Assembly: GCA_023415055.1 (NCBI GenBank) | Contig: JAEZLZ010000051.1 | Coordinates: 1 to 50,171 of the forward strand | Origin: Bacillota bacterium | Lineage (GTDB): Bacteria; Bacillota; Clostridia; Lachnospirales; Lachnospiraceae | DNA length: 50,171 nucleotides | Direction of reading: 5' to 3' | Shown: one piece after another, positions 39,411 through 48,644 of the stretch | Position numbering within the stretch: position 1 is the stretch's first letter | Layout: the number at the start of each line of letters is the position of its first letter | The notes under the pieces: generated by a model | The model's input: only the letters and a program-made list of their open reading frames with translations | What the model was told of the DNA's origin: nothing | Databases searched by the model: none | Program-made: the position numbers and the translations under genes

Positions 39411-42110
39411 ATGAAAGGTTATCAATATTTAAATGAAAAGGGAGTATTTCAATTAGAGAATCCGGAGTTAACCAGCTATCTCTATTTTCCCATTGCCAAC
39501 GAAGCAGGCGTAATGAGTAGCATTACGCCAACTCTGGGCGGTGACAGCAAGATGGGGCAGAACACCTTCCTGCTTGCTCCGGTAAGCAGTGAGGATTTAC
39601 ATAATAATAAGTCCTCAAGAAATATCTGGTGCAGGATCGATGGCGATAAGGTATGGTCAGCAACCGGAAGATCTGCGATGCAGGAATCGAAACTTTTCAG
39701 TACGGATAAGGACGAAACTCTTCTGGAAGCTGGTGTAATGTGGCATAAGGTAACCAGGACATCGAAGGATGATCGGATCAAATCGGAGATTACCTCTTAT
39801 GTACCCTATACGAATGATTGTGTGGAGCTGATGTTGGTTACGCTGACGAACTGCGACAGCGAAGCTCATAAAGTAGAAGTAACTACGGCAATACCGCTCT
39901 ACGGAAGATCAGCAGATAATGTAAGGGATCACCGCAATGTTACTTCCATGCTGCACCGTATTGAGACAACCCCTTATGGTGTGGTACTTAATCCGACCTT
40001 GACCTTTGATGAGCGCGGGCATCGTAAGAATACCGTAGTTTATGGCGTATTTGCAAGTGATGAGCAAGGGGAAACTCCAGTGGGCTTTTATCCGGTAGTA
40101 GAGGATTTTATTGGGGAGGGTGGATCCTTCGAATGTCCAAGAGCGATTTACTCGAAGCTAAACCCGGTGAAAGCAGGAGCAACCAGAAATGGTTACGAAG
40201 CACTGGGAGGAATCTGCTTCCCTGAGATTACTCTGGCACCCGGTGGGACGAAGAGCTATATCATTGTGATGGGTTATGGATCCTCGAAGGAAGAGCTTAT
40301 GACCTGTGCAGAGAAATTCAGAACTTACCCGGCATGCTGTGAAAGCCTCGAAGCGACAAAAAACTATTGGGAGGAGAAGATTAATGTTTCGTACCATACA
40401 GGATCAAAGGACTTTGATGCCTGGATGCACTGGGTAAACTTCCAGCCCATGTTGCGTAGAATCTATGGCTGCTCCTTCCTGCCGCATCATGATTACGGAA
40501 GAGGCGGACGCGGCTGGCGTGATCTTTGGCAGGATTGCCTTGCACTGCTCATTATGAATCCTTCGGGCGTGAAGGATATGTTGATCAGTAATTTCGGTGG
40601 TGTTCGTGCGGACGGTACCAATGCTACGATAATAGGATCGAATCAGGGAGAATTTATTGCAGACCGGAATAATATAACCAGAGTCTGGATGGATCACGGG
40701 GTATGGCCGTTCCTGACCACCAGACTTTATATTATGCAGAGCGGTGATCTTAATATCCTGCTCAAGGAGAATTACTATTTTAAAGATCCTCAGGCAGTAC
40801 GTGGCGAAGAGAAGGACCTGAAATGGAAGCCGGAGGAAGGCAATCATGTAAGACTGGAAAACGGTAAGGAATATCAGGGAAGTATTCTGGAGCATATGCT
40901 GGTAGAGCATCTTGCAGCATTCTATGACGTAGGTGAGCATAATCATATCCGCCTGCGGGGGGCCGATTGGAACGATGCTTTGGATATGGCGAAGGACCGG
41001 GGCGAGAGCGTTGCCTTCACGAATGTATTTGGAAGCAATCTGGAGCAGATGTCAGATTTAGTACTGGCACTGAAAGCAAAGGGTATAGAGGAGTTGTCCT
41101 TCTTTAAGGAATTAGAGCTTTTATTGACCGATCATAATGCCCTCTATGATAATATAGGTGAGAAGCAGACACTGCTTCATAAGTATTGTGACAGCTGTAG
41201 AAATACTTTATCCGGTGAGTTGTTTATGATCTCCTGTGATGAGCTAGCCGAGAATCTGAAGAATAAGGCAGCCTGGATCCGTAATCACATCAGAGAAACG
41301 GAGTTGATCACGAATCAGGACGGCAATTCCTGGTATAACGGATATTATGATAATCATGGCAGACGGGTGGAAGGTGATTTCGAGGAAGGCGTAAGAATAA
41401 TGCTGACCGGACAGGTATTTGCGATTATGTCAGGCACTGCCTCGAAGGAACAGGTAGATGCGATTGTGAAAGCTGCTGATGCCTATCTTTATGACGAGAA
41501 AATCGGTGGTTATAAGCTGAATACTAATTTTCATGAAATAAAAGATGATCTGGGAAGAATGTTTGGTTTTGCCTATGGTCATAAGGAAAATGGTGCAGTC
41601 TTCTCCCATATGGTAGTGATGTATGCGAATGCCCTATATCAGAGAGGTTTTATAAGGGAAGGTTATAAAGCGATTCATACCTTATATAATTATTGCAGTG
41701 ATTTTGCTAAGAGCAGAATCTATCCCGGTATCCCGGAATATATCGGTAATAACGGAAGAGGACTGTATCACTATCTGACCGGCTCTGCCAGCTGGCTGCT
41801 TTTAACCGTATTAACAGAAATGTTCGGAATCAAGGGTGATCTGGGAGATTTATTGCTGGAGCCTAAGCTTGTGAAGGAGCAGTTTGATCAAAATCATCGA
41901 GCTGAAGTTTCATTCCTATTTGCAGAGAGAAAGCTTGTCATCTGTTTTGCTAATACCTCTGATAAAGATTATGGTGAATACAAGATTGGTAAGATTACAA
42001 TCGATGGCACAGAGTATCAGACAACAGAGCAAAAGGGCTTGATTATCAGGAAAGATCTCGAAGCTTTGTCACCGGAGCAGGAGCACAAGATTCTGGTTGA
42101 ATTGATTTAA
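39411..42110 (+). CDS. GH94 family disaccharide phosphorylase, possibly laminaribiose phosphorylase
   Basis: An inverting phosphorylase that splits a beta-glucosidic disaccharide with phosphate into glucose 1-phosphate and a sugar. It has 899 residues: an N-terminal beta-sandwich (about 1-310), then the (alpha/alpha)6 barrel. FLPHHDYGRGGRGWRDLWQD is at 357-376 and RGADWNDALDMA at 516-527, with catalytic Asp522. The length is nearer laminaribiose phosphorylases (about 900 residues) than cellobiose phosphorylases (about 810). The assignment to a beta-1,3 bond is inferred. AAGGAGAAGGAT precedes the ATG. No signal peptide. The operon continues to the cupin gene. Confidence 0.86.
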   Translation: MKGYQYLNEKGVFQLENPELTSYLYFPIANEAGVMSSITPTLGGDSKMGQNTFLLAPVSSEDLHNNKSSRNIWCRIDGDKVWSATGRSAMQESKLFSTDKDETLLEAGVMWHKVTRTSKDDRIKSEITSYVPYTNDCVELMLVTLTNCDSEAHKVEVTTAIPLYGRSADNVRDHRNVTSMLHRIETTPYGVVLNPTLTFDERGHRKNTVVYGVFASDEQGETPVGFYPVVEDFIGEGGSFECPRAIYSKLNPVKAGATRNGYEALGGICFPEITLAPGGTKSYIIVMGYGSSKEELMTCAEKFRTYPACCESLEATKNYWEEKINVSYHTGSKDFDAWMHWVNFQPMLRRIYGCSFLPHHDYGRGGRGWRDLWQDCLALLIMNPSGVKDMLISNFGGVRADGTNATIIGSNQGEFIADRNNITRVWMDHGVWPFLTTRLYIMQSGDLNILLKENYYFKDPQAVRGEEKDLKWKPEEGNHVRLENGKEYQGSILEHMLVEHLAAFYDVGEHNHIRLRGADWNDALDMAKDRGESVAFTNVFGSNLEQMSDLVLALKAKGIEELSFFKELELLLTDHNALYDNIGEKQTLLHKYCDSCRNTLSGELFMISCDELAENLKNKAAWIRNHIRETELITNQDGNSWYNGYYDNHGRRVEGDFEEGVRIMLTGQVFAIMSGTASKEQVDAIVKAADAYLYDEKIGGYKLNTNFHEIKDDLGRMFGFAYGHKENGAVFSHMVVMYANALYQRGFIREGYKAIHTLYNYCSDFAKSRIYPGIPEYIGNNGRGLYHYLTGSASWLLLTVLTEMFGIKGDLGDLLLEPKLVKEQFDQNHRAEVSFLFAERKLVICFANTSDKDYGEYKIGKITIDGTEYQTTEQKGLIIRKDLEALSPEQEHKILVELI

Positions 42111-42147
42111 CTATAGGAGTGAGAAACGGAAGGAGTAAGGGACGAAT

Positions 42148-42564
42148 ATGAAGAAGGAATATATCGATGTAACCTCCTATCAGGGAGAAGGCTATCTGCC
42201 GATGGTTGACTTTGAAACCTGGAGAGTAGCTATATTAAGATATTGTGAGGAATTGGAGATACAGAACCTTGCCACGATGCAAAAGCATAATGAGACGGAT
42301 GAAATTTTTATCCTTCTTGAGGGGAATTGTACTTTGTTTACGGGAGGTAAGGGAGATGCAATTAATGATGTGGATGCCATTGCGATGATGCCCTTACAGC
42401 TCTATAACGTGAAGCAGGGCACCTGGCATACCCATACACTGGATCATGCGGCTACGGTATTGATCGTGGAGAATCGGGATACCTGTGATTTGAATTCACC
42501 GACCTTACCCCTGAGCGAAGAGCAAATGATTCAAATCCGCAGTCTTTATAAGGAGCGGACATAA
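42148..42564 (+). CDS. Small cupin-domain protein at end of GH94 operon
   Basis: A 138-residue single cupin barrel. The first motif is visible in MQKHNETDEIFILLEGNCTLF, split here as KHNETDEIF and ILLEGNC. The second lies around KQGTWHTHTLDHAATVLIVEN. His and Glu residues in both could hold a metal. It ends with a helix (SEEQMIQIRSLYK). GGAAGGAG lies upstream. It follows GH94 by 37 nt and precedes a structured terminator region, so it is the last operon gene. Related cupins often bind or isomerise sugars or uronates, but the role here is unknown. Confidence 0.82.
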   Translation: MKKEYIDVTSYQGEGYLPMVDFETWRVAILRYCEELEIQNLATMQKHNETDEIFILLEGNCTLFTGGKGDAINDVDAIAMMPLQLYNVKQGTWHTHTLDHAATVLIVENRDTCDLNSPTLPLSEEQMIQIRSLYKERT

Positions 42565-42599
42565 GTTTAGGCAAGCATTGCTGTATTTGATGATTTAGA

Positions 42600-42680
42600 A
42601 GAAAGGATCGCTAGTCTTTCATAACCAGACATACCAGGTTAGGCTGTCATTGGTTAAGGGGGATATGCAATCCTTTTTCT
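42600..42680 (+). terminator. Nested hairpin structure ending the GH30-GH94 operon
   Basis: The outer stem AGAAAGGAT / ATCCTTTTTCT (42600 and 42680 ends) encloses an inner stem AACCAGAC / GTC-TTGGTT. The T run of the outer arm gives terminator character. The spacing is unusually wide for a plain terminator. Confidence 0.5.
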
Positions 42681-42822
42681 GTTATTTCTGCAATACACAA
42701 CCCCCAATATAGAGCTGTCCCCGTTACCTTTCCTTTGTACACAATACACGTTCAGCAATTAGTATGAAATGAATCTATCTATAAGCGAATATATTATAGT
42801 AAGGTACACAAGGAGTGAAATT

Positions 42823-44187
42823 ATGTTTTGTAATGATAGGGGACAAATTAGAATTAGTACAAATAATCCGGTTCCGGAAGCTTCGACCAGATACCTAAAT
42901 CCTAGTGATATCGTCTTGCCTGCCGGATATCGGATTGAAGTGTATATGAGCGGTTTGAATGAGCCTAGTTGTATGACTTTTACACAGGAAGGGGATTTAT
43001 ATATTGCCGAATCCGGTATAATCTCGGATAATAACAGGGTGTTTCGTGTCAGAAGCGGAAGAGTGGAATACATTGTTTCAGGATTCGATTCTCCAATCAC
43101 AGGAATAAACAGCTTTGACGGAGATATCTATGTCTCACATAAATGCCATATCTCTGTGATCAAACCGGATCGATCCGTAAAGGTATTAATTGGCGGCTTA
43201 CCTTGTAACGGTGATTATGGAATCAGCAATGTAGCTTTTGGTAATGACGGGAAGCTGTATTGGGGACAGGGAACCGCTACGAACTCAGGCGTGGTAGGAA
43301 CAGATAACCACTGGCTGTCCAATTGCCCACTCCTTTGCGATATACCAGGTAATTATATTATTTTGAATGGACAGAATTTTGCTTCACCCAATATCCTGGC
43401 AAACTCTAATGAAGTAGTTTACACAGGAGCCTTTTCACCTTTTGGAATATCGAATCGTGAGTATGAAATGAGGAAAGGTGTTATTAAGGCTTCCGGGAGC
43501 ATCCTGCGATCCAACCTGGATGGTTCCGAGATGGAATTGGTAGCCTGGGGGTTCCGTCACCCAAGCCACATCGCATTTGATAGCAGTTTCCATCTGTTTG
43601 TAGCCAATCAGGGCTTTGATAAGCGTGGAAGCAGACCCATCGTCAATGCTCCCGATGAATTTGATTTGGTAGAGAAGGATGTATGGTATGGATGGCCGGA
43701 TTATGCCGGAGGTGAACCTGTGACTTATGCAAGGTTTCGACCGGAGGGAGGCATTCAGCCGGATTTTCTCTTAACGAATCATCCGAATGTTCCGCCCAAA
43801 CCTTATGCTATCTTTCCTTCTTATTCCGGGTTAATGGGCTTCGACTTTAATTATAACCGGAATTTTGGTCCATATGGGGATGTTTATATATCGGAATATG
43901 GTACTGATCATTTTTTTATCAATGATGATACTACTCCATATGCCGGTTTTGGTCATCGTGTCTCTAGAATTGATATGGCAACGAGAGGTATTACCACCTT
44001 TGCGATTAATAAATCAGGTTTTCCGGCGATCGTTACAGGAGGCGGCGGCTTCGAACGACCCTGTGATGTTCGCTTTGGCCCGGATGGGAATCTTTACGTT
44101 TTGGATTTTGGTACGATTATGACGAGATATCCGAATCAATATGTACCCAATACAGGAGTAATATGGAGAATAATCAGAGAAGTGTAA
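42823..44187 (+). CDS. Glucose/sorbosone dehydrogenase-like beta-propeller protein
   Basis: A 454-residue propeller with repeated blade motifs: PSCMTFTQEGDLYIAESG, SNVAFGNDGKLYWGQG, RHPSHIAFDSSFHLFVANQG, DVYISEYGTDHFF and CDVRFGPDGNLYVLDFG. The fold matches the PQQ-dependent soluble glucose dehydrogenase/sorbosone dehydrogenase family. No signal peptide is seen, and PQQ synthesis is not expected in Clostridia, so the enzymatic role is doubtful. The start at 42823 follows AAGGAGTGAA; an in-frame upstream ATG at 42769 would add 18 residues without a ribosome site. It stands alone between two promoters. It may be a lyase- or lactonase-like propeller. Confidence 0.8.
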   Translation: MFCNDRGQIRISTNNPVPEASTRYLNPSDIVLPAGYRIEVYMSGLNEPSCMTFTQEGDLYIAESGIISDNNRVFRVRSGRVEYIVSGFDSPITGINSFDGDIYVSHKCHISVIKPDRSVKVLIGGLPCNGDYGISNVAFGNDGKLYWGQGTATNSGVVGTDNHWLSNCPLLCDIPGNYIILNGQNFASPNILANSNEVVYTGAFSPFGISNREYEMRKGVIKASGSILRSNLDGSEMELVAWGFRHPSHIAFDSSFHLFVANQGFDKRGSRPIVNAPDEFDLVEKDVWYGWPDYAGGEPVTYARFRPEGGIQPDFLLTNHPNVPPKPYAIFPSYSGLMGFDFNYNRNFGPYGDVYISEYGTDHFFINDDTTPYAGFGHRVSRIDMATRGITTFAINKSGFPAIVTGGGGFERPCDVRFGPDGNLYVLDFGTIMTRYPNQYVPNTGVIWRIIREV

Positions 44188-44211
44188 ACATAAATGGTTG
44201 CATTTATCGGG

Positions 44212-44240
44212 TTGACATTCAAGCTCGTCTTCTATATATT
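44212..44240 (+). promoter_or_regulatory. Promoter of the LtaS-like gene
   Basis: TTGACA, 17 bp, TATATT. The start codon follows 60 nt downstream. Confidence 0.8.
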
Positions 44241-44300
44241 TGAATTTATGTGGTGGGAGACCTTGATGATTTATCTGGATGAGAAAGGTACATAAGGAAT

Positions 44301-46307
44301 ATGATGAAGAAACAATCTATTATTATATTTAATTGGAAAAATAAAAAGAATATATGGGCTTTATTATTGAGTATATACTTTATCTATATGATGATCAACT
44401 ATACGATACATAGTGAACAGGGAGGCACACTTCCCTGCGTAATCGGTCTTGGCGTTGCGTGGTTTTTATTATCCATGATCTATATGATGGAGGTAGCAAA
44501 GCTGCGGGATTTGATGGACAGATATGGAGGGTGGTTCCGCGGAACATTTCTGTTCCTTCAGCCGATTCTATCCTTTGTGATGATAGAGGTCATGGTAAGC
44601 AATTACAATCAAGAGATGTTCCAAAAATACAGTCTGTATAATCTGGTCTGGTATTACATAATTATTTTCTTGTTATATGTACTTCTTCGCAATACAAAAC
44701 TTACGATACTGGTTGCGAATGCTCTGATTTATCTGGCCGGAACAGTGAATTATCTGGTGTATCTGTTTCGAGGGAATCCGATCATACCAAGTGATTTACT
44801 AGCCTGGCAGACGGGAATGAGTGTAGCTTCTAATTATCAGGTAAGCTTCTCCTTTGGCTTCCTCATCGCAACGCTTATGATGTATGCGATATTTGTTATA
44901 GGCTCGAAGCTTAGTTCGGGACATACGAGATATTCTGTGCTAAACCGATTCCTTGGAATTGTCGCTTATTCTGTTGTGTTTACTATGGTTTTTCTGATTT
45001 TTTTTCATACCGATCTGATTGATAGCAAGATCCGCGTGATCGATTTCTTTGCTCCAAAATATACTTACTGTGCTTACGGAACGGCATTCGGCTTTGTCGC
45101 AAATATGGAAGCGATGGAAACGGAACCTCCGGAGGGATACTCAGCCTCTTCCGTAGACGAAACTTTGGCCGGAGTAAAGTCTTATAGGGAAGTAAACGAA
45201 GCAGCAAATCAGAAACCTAATATTATTGTCATTATGAATGAGGCGTTTTCAGATCTTAGTATGATTGGTGATTATCATACCAGTCGCAGTTATTTTCCCT
45301 TTATCAGTACTCTTGATGAAAATACGACCAAGGGAACGATGTTCTCCTCTGTATTTGGAGGTGCTACCAGTGATACGGAATACGAATTCCTGACAGGTAA
45401 CAGCATGGCGGTAATGCCGCAAAACAGCGTACCCTATCAGCAATTTATTACCGAAACAACCGATTCTCTTGCGACTACACTGAAAGCTCAGGGATATTAT
45501 AATATTGCAATACATCCCTACGAGCCCAGTGGATATAAGCGTGATCTGGTCTATCCGCTTCTGGGTTTTGATGAATTCTTGTCAAAGAAGGATTTTGAGA
45601 ATCCGGAGCTGGTGAGATCCTTCATCAGTGATCGCGAGAGCTATCGAAAGATTATCGAACAGTATGAGAATAAGGGAGACAAGCCTTTGTTTATCTTCAA
45701 TGTTACGATGCAGAATCACGGTGGTTACTCGGGAGAACAGATTTTTAGCGAGGATGAGACGGTACGGTTGACCGAGAATCCCGGATATCCCAAGGTGGAA
45801 CAGTATTTAAGCCTGCTGCGAGAGTCGGATCATGCTTACGAACAGCTGGTTGATTACTTCGTGGAGCAAGAGGAGCCAACGATAATTCTGATGTTTGGCG
45901 ATCATCAGCCGATTGTATATGCCGACTTTCATAATCAAATCGAGAGTCTGGCTCAGAATGATGTTACGAAAATTAATCAACAAAGGTATATGGTTCCGTT
46001 TATATTGTGGGCAAACTATGATATTTCAGAAGATGATGTGGATAAGATCAGTGCCAATTATTTGTCCTCCTATCTTCTTAAGACAGCCGGGCTGTCAGGA
46101 ACGGTATATAACGATTATTTATTACAGCTTTATCAGGAGATACCGGTCATCAATGCACATTTTTACATCACAAAGGATAACAAGTGCTATCCGTTTTCAG
46201 AAGTTACACCCTATACAGAATTAATTCAGCAATATAAATCGATCGGTTACAATGATGCGTTGGATAAGAAGAATAAATTAAGGAAGTACTATTGGCTGGG
46301 AGAATAA
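44301..46307 (+). CDS. LtaS-like membrane phosphoglycerol transferase/sulfatase
   Basis: Proteins of this family transfer glycerol phosphate from phosphatidylglycerol to a surface polymer. It has 668 residues: about five to six TM segments up to residue 240, then an extracytoplasmic alkaline-phosphatase-fold domain. Metal/active-site residues are visible: Glu314 in IVIMNEAFSDLS, Thr356 in FGGATSDTEYEF (the usual nucleophile position), the Asp-His of LMFGDHQPIVY, and a His in NVTMQNHGGY. The ribosome site is weak (AAGG). An ATG one codon later is an alternative. It could make lipoteichoic acid or decorate another glycan. It has its own promoter and terminator. Confidence 0.88.
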   Translation: MMKKQSIIIFNWKNKKNIWALLLSIYFIYMMINYTIHSEQGGTLPCVIGLGVAWFLLSMIYMMEVAKLRDLMDRYGGWFRGTFLFLQPILSFVMIEVMVSNYNQEMFQKYSLYNLVWYYIIIFLLYVLLRNTKLTILVANALIYLAGTVNYLVYLFRGNPIIPSDLLAWQTGMSVASNYQVSFSFGFLIATLMMYAIFVIGSKLSSGHTRYSVLNRFLGIVAYSVVFTMVFLIFFHTDLIDSKIRVIDFFAPKYTYCAYGTAFGFVANMEAMETEPPEGYSASSVDETLAGVKSYREVNEAANQKPNIIVIMNEAFSDLSMIGDYHTSRSYFPFISTLDENTTKGTMFSSVFGGATSDTEYEFLTGNSMAVMPQNSVPYQQFITETTDSLATTLKAQGYYNIAIHPYEPSGYKRDLVYPLLGFDEFLSKKDFENPELVRSFISDRESYRKIIEQYENKGDKPLFIFNVTMQNHGGYSGEQIFSEDETVRLTENPGYPKVEQYLSLLRESDHAYEQLVDYFVEQEEPTIILMFGDHQPIVYADFHNQIESLAQNDVTKINQQRYMVPFILWANYDISEDDVDKISANYLSSYLLKTAGLSGTVYNDYLLQLYQEIPVINAHFYITKDNKCYPFSEVTPYTELIQQYKSIGYNDALDKKNKLRKYYWLGE

Positions 46308-46398
46308 GAACTGCAGGAAAGGATAAGAAAAGGCTGGACAGTAAGGAATTGGATAGGGAAAAGGCTTTGAATTATAGAATATGAAGATGTAGACTGGA

Positions 46399-46442
46399 AA
46401 AGGCTGCCGTATGAATTGATTTTTGTACGGCAGCCTTTGTTA
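46399..46442. terminator. Terminator between LtaS-like gene and ftsH
   Basis: AAAGGCTGCCGTA and TACGGCAGCCTTT pair perfectly over 13 bp with a 14-nt loop, followed by GTT. A/T flanks on both sides suit convergent use. Confidence 0.9.
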
Positions 46443-46508
46443 ATCTAGTGATATTTTAGAAAAATAGTTTGGTATAAGGTTATACTACGAGGGTTAGATA
46501 GACCAAGG

Positions 46509-48239
46509 CTAAGCGCAGATACGATTGATATCCTCTTGACTTATGGATTCCTTTCTAAGGAGCTCTGCGGTAAGTTCCTCTAACCTTGAACGATTATTCT
46601 CAAGCAGGACTCTTGTTTCGTCATATAATAGCTTCATATACTCTCTGCACTTTGCGACAATCTGAGAATCGTGACTGTCTTCGAAGATATCCATACTGAA
46701 TAATCCCATTTCTTCATCCATACCGAATTTGTTGATATAATCTAAGATCAGCCGGGAGGCCTTCTGGATATCATTACTGGCTCCTGTCGTAATCTCCTCC
46801 GTTCCAAAAATAATCTCCTCCGCGATACGTCCTGCGAGAAGAACCTGAATGTTCGCCTTTAATTTACGCTTGCTCTGAAACATCGTATCTTTCGGGATAC
46901 TGAGATTGAAGCCCCCGGCCCCGCGAACACTTGGAATGATGGTTACCTTAGATATAAAATGCTCCGGTAGCAGGAGAGTGGTTGCCAGGGCATGACCAGC
47001 CTCGTGGTACGCTGTGATGCTACGATCCAGATCCGTGATATAACTCCTATCCTGTTTGGGGGCCCCGGCGATTACGGTATAGAAGGCTTGGTCGATATGT
47101 GACTTTCGAATTACACTATCCTTATCGTTGGCTGCATTGATGGCAGCTTCATTCAGTAGATTCTCAAGCATGGCACCACTGAAGCCTACGGTGGAGGTCG
47201 CAAGACTTTCCAGGTCTACATCATCGGCGAGAGGCTTTTTCTTTGCATGTAAGGATAGAATATGTTGTCTTGCGTTGACATCGGGAAGACCGATCTCGAT
47301 ATGACGGTCAAACCGGCCCGGGCGGAGCAGAGCTTCATCCAGGGTATCCAGACGGTTGGTGGCACCAATTACAATGATACCCTGATTATCATGAAAACCT
47401 GACATCTCTGTCAGAAGGGCATTTAGGGTCTGGTCACGTTCATCATTACTAGCGGATGCATTTCTGGCACGTTTCTTGCCGATTGCGTCAATCTCATCGA
47501 TGAAGATTACGGCACGTTCGCTTTTCTTGGCTTTGTTAAACAGGTTACGGATACGGCTTGCACCGACTCCGACATACATCTGAACAAAATCAGAACCGCT
47601 CATGGCATAGAAGGGAACATTTGCTTCCCCCGCAATTGCTTTTGCCATCAGTGTTTTACCCGTCCCGGGAGGACCATACAGCAGAAGCCCCTTCGGCATA
47701 CGTGCTCCGACAGCAGAATATTTTTCGGGATCCTTAATGAACTCGATAATATCTAATACCATGGACTTTGCTTCGGTATTACCTGCCACCGAGGTTAAGG
47801 TAATCGGTGAGGTGGGTGATTTTTTCTGTATGTGCTTTTGGTTGGCATCCTTGATCAGATTCGTACTGTTTCCGCCATTTCTAAGAAACCAGATAACTCC
47901 ACCGATCACCAAACCGACTAGGAGTACTTTTAGTAAGGTAACCGGTATGCTTTCCTTACCATAGCTTACCTTAACCTTATGAAGCAGAAGCTGTTCAGTG
48001 AAATTCTCCGTCTTCGGATTTGGTACCAGATAGATGGTATCCGGTTTATCGATCAGTACAGCTTCAAAGCTATTTCCGTCCTGCTGGTAGGTTACCTCCT
48101 TCACCTGCTGCTCCTTCAGAAGACTCAGGAAGTAGGGATAATCCATTGGTTCTTTGGCAGGGCGATCATTAAGCGTGATTAAGAAGATGGAGCTGACCAA
48201 TAGAAGCACGGCGAGTAGTATCAGATATATTTTTTTCAT
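46509..48239 (-). CDS. ftsH: ATP-dependent zinc metalloprotease FtsH
   Basis: A membrane-bound AAA+ protease that degrades membrane and regulatory proteins. It has 576 residues: TM1 (about 4-22), a small extracytoplasmic domain (about 25-100), TM2 (about 102-118), Walker A GPPGTGKT (189-196), Walker B FIDEID (246-251), a second region of homology with RPGRFDRHIEIG, and the zinc motif HEAGH (412-416). GGAGG lies eight nt before the ATG. It is shorter than many FtsH proteins (over 600), mainly at the C-terminus, and may be an accessory copy. It is divergent from the sulP gene. Confidence 0.95.
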   Translation of the reverse strand: MKKIYLILLAVLLLVSSIFLITLNDRPAKEPMDYPYFLSLLKEQQVKEVTYQQDGNSFEAVLIDKPDTIYLVPNPKTENFTEQLLLHKVKVSYGKESIPVTLLKVLLVGLVIGGVIWFLRNGGNSTNLIKDANQKHIQKKSPTSPITLTSVAGNTEAKSMVLDIIEFIKDPEKYSAVGARMPKGLLLYGPPGTGKTLMAKAIAGEANVPFYAMSGSDFVQMYVGVGASRIRNLFNKAKKSERAVIFIDEIDAIGKKRARNASASNDERDQTLNALLTEMSGFHDNQGIIVIGATNRLDTLDEALLRPGRFDRHIEIGLPDVNARQHILSLHAKKKPLADDVDLESLATSTVGFSGAMLENLLNEAAINAANDKDSVIRKSHIDQAFYTVIAGAPKQDRSYITDLDRSITAYHEAGHALATTLLLPEHFISKVTIIPSVRGAGGFNLSIPKDTMFQSKRKLKANIQVLLAGRIAEEIIFGTEEITTGASNDIQKASRLILDYINKFGMDEEMGLFSMDIFEDSHDSQIVAKCREYMKLLYDETRVLLENNRSRLEELTAELLRKESISQEDINRICA

Positions 48240-48375
48240 GAGAACATCCTCCGAGAGTAAAAAGTTTACAAATATATTATTTATTCTAGCAGATTTAATT
48301 AAAATTTCTATAATGAAATAATGGTAAGTCTTCCTATCAATGCCTTGGTGGGAGCCCCTACTGTATGTATAAAAA

Positions 48376-48481
48376 GTGTCAAAAGGTGCTACGCACTCTT
48401 TCTAATACAATAAATTGATTTGCAAGCAAGCTTGCAATAGCAATTTATTGTATCAGGAAAACACCAAAGAGCTTTTGACAC
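48376..48481. repeat. 106-bp inverted-repeat element upstream of sulP
   Basis: The outer arms GTGTCAAAAG / CTTTTGACAC are 10 bp perfect. The inner arms TACAATAAATTG / CAATTTATTGTA (48406-48417 and 48441-48452) are 12 bp perfect. Between them, CTCTTT / AAAGAG also pair. The centre GCAAGCAAGCTTGC is the exact reverse complement of a segment at 15258-15271. No ORF is present inside. Confidence 0.75.
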
Positions 48482-48560
48482 ACTAATCATACTAATTTTA
48501 TAATTTTTTAATAAATACTTGAAAAAGCGACAAAACAGGCATATTATTGTCTAGGGTAAT

Positions 48561-48598
48561 GACCGAGTGTTCTTGTAAACAAATATTACAACACGGTC
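48561..48598 (+). promoter_or_regulatory. Leader hairpin before sulP
   Basis: GACCG, TGTT and TGTAA on the left pair with TTACA, AACA and CGGTC on the right with small bulges, making an imperfect stem. It ends 33 nt before the ribosome site. It has no T run, so a regulatory or stabilising role is more likely than termination. Confidence 0.4.
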
Positions 48599-48644
48599 AC
48601 CTGCAGGAAAAGCCTGTCTGGGCAAATATTGGAGGCACGAATGA

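Noticed and set aside
40404..40946. 180-codon open frame on the minus strand within the GH94 gene
   Set aside because: It lies fully inside the conserved catalytic barrel and has no ribosome site or family resemblance.
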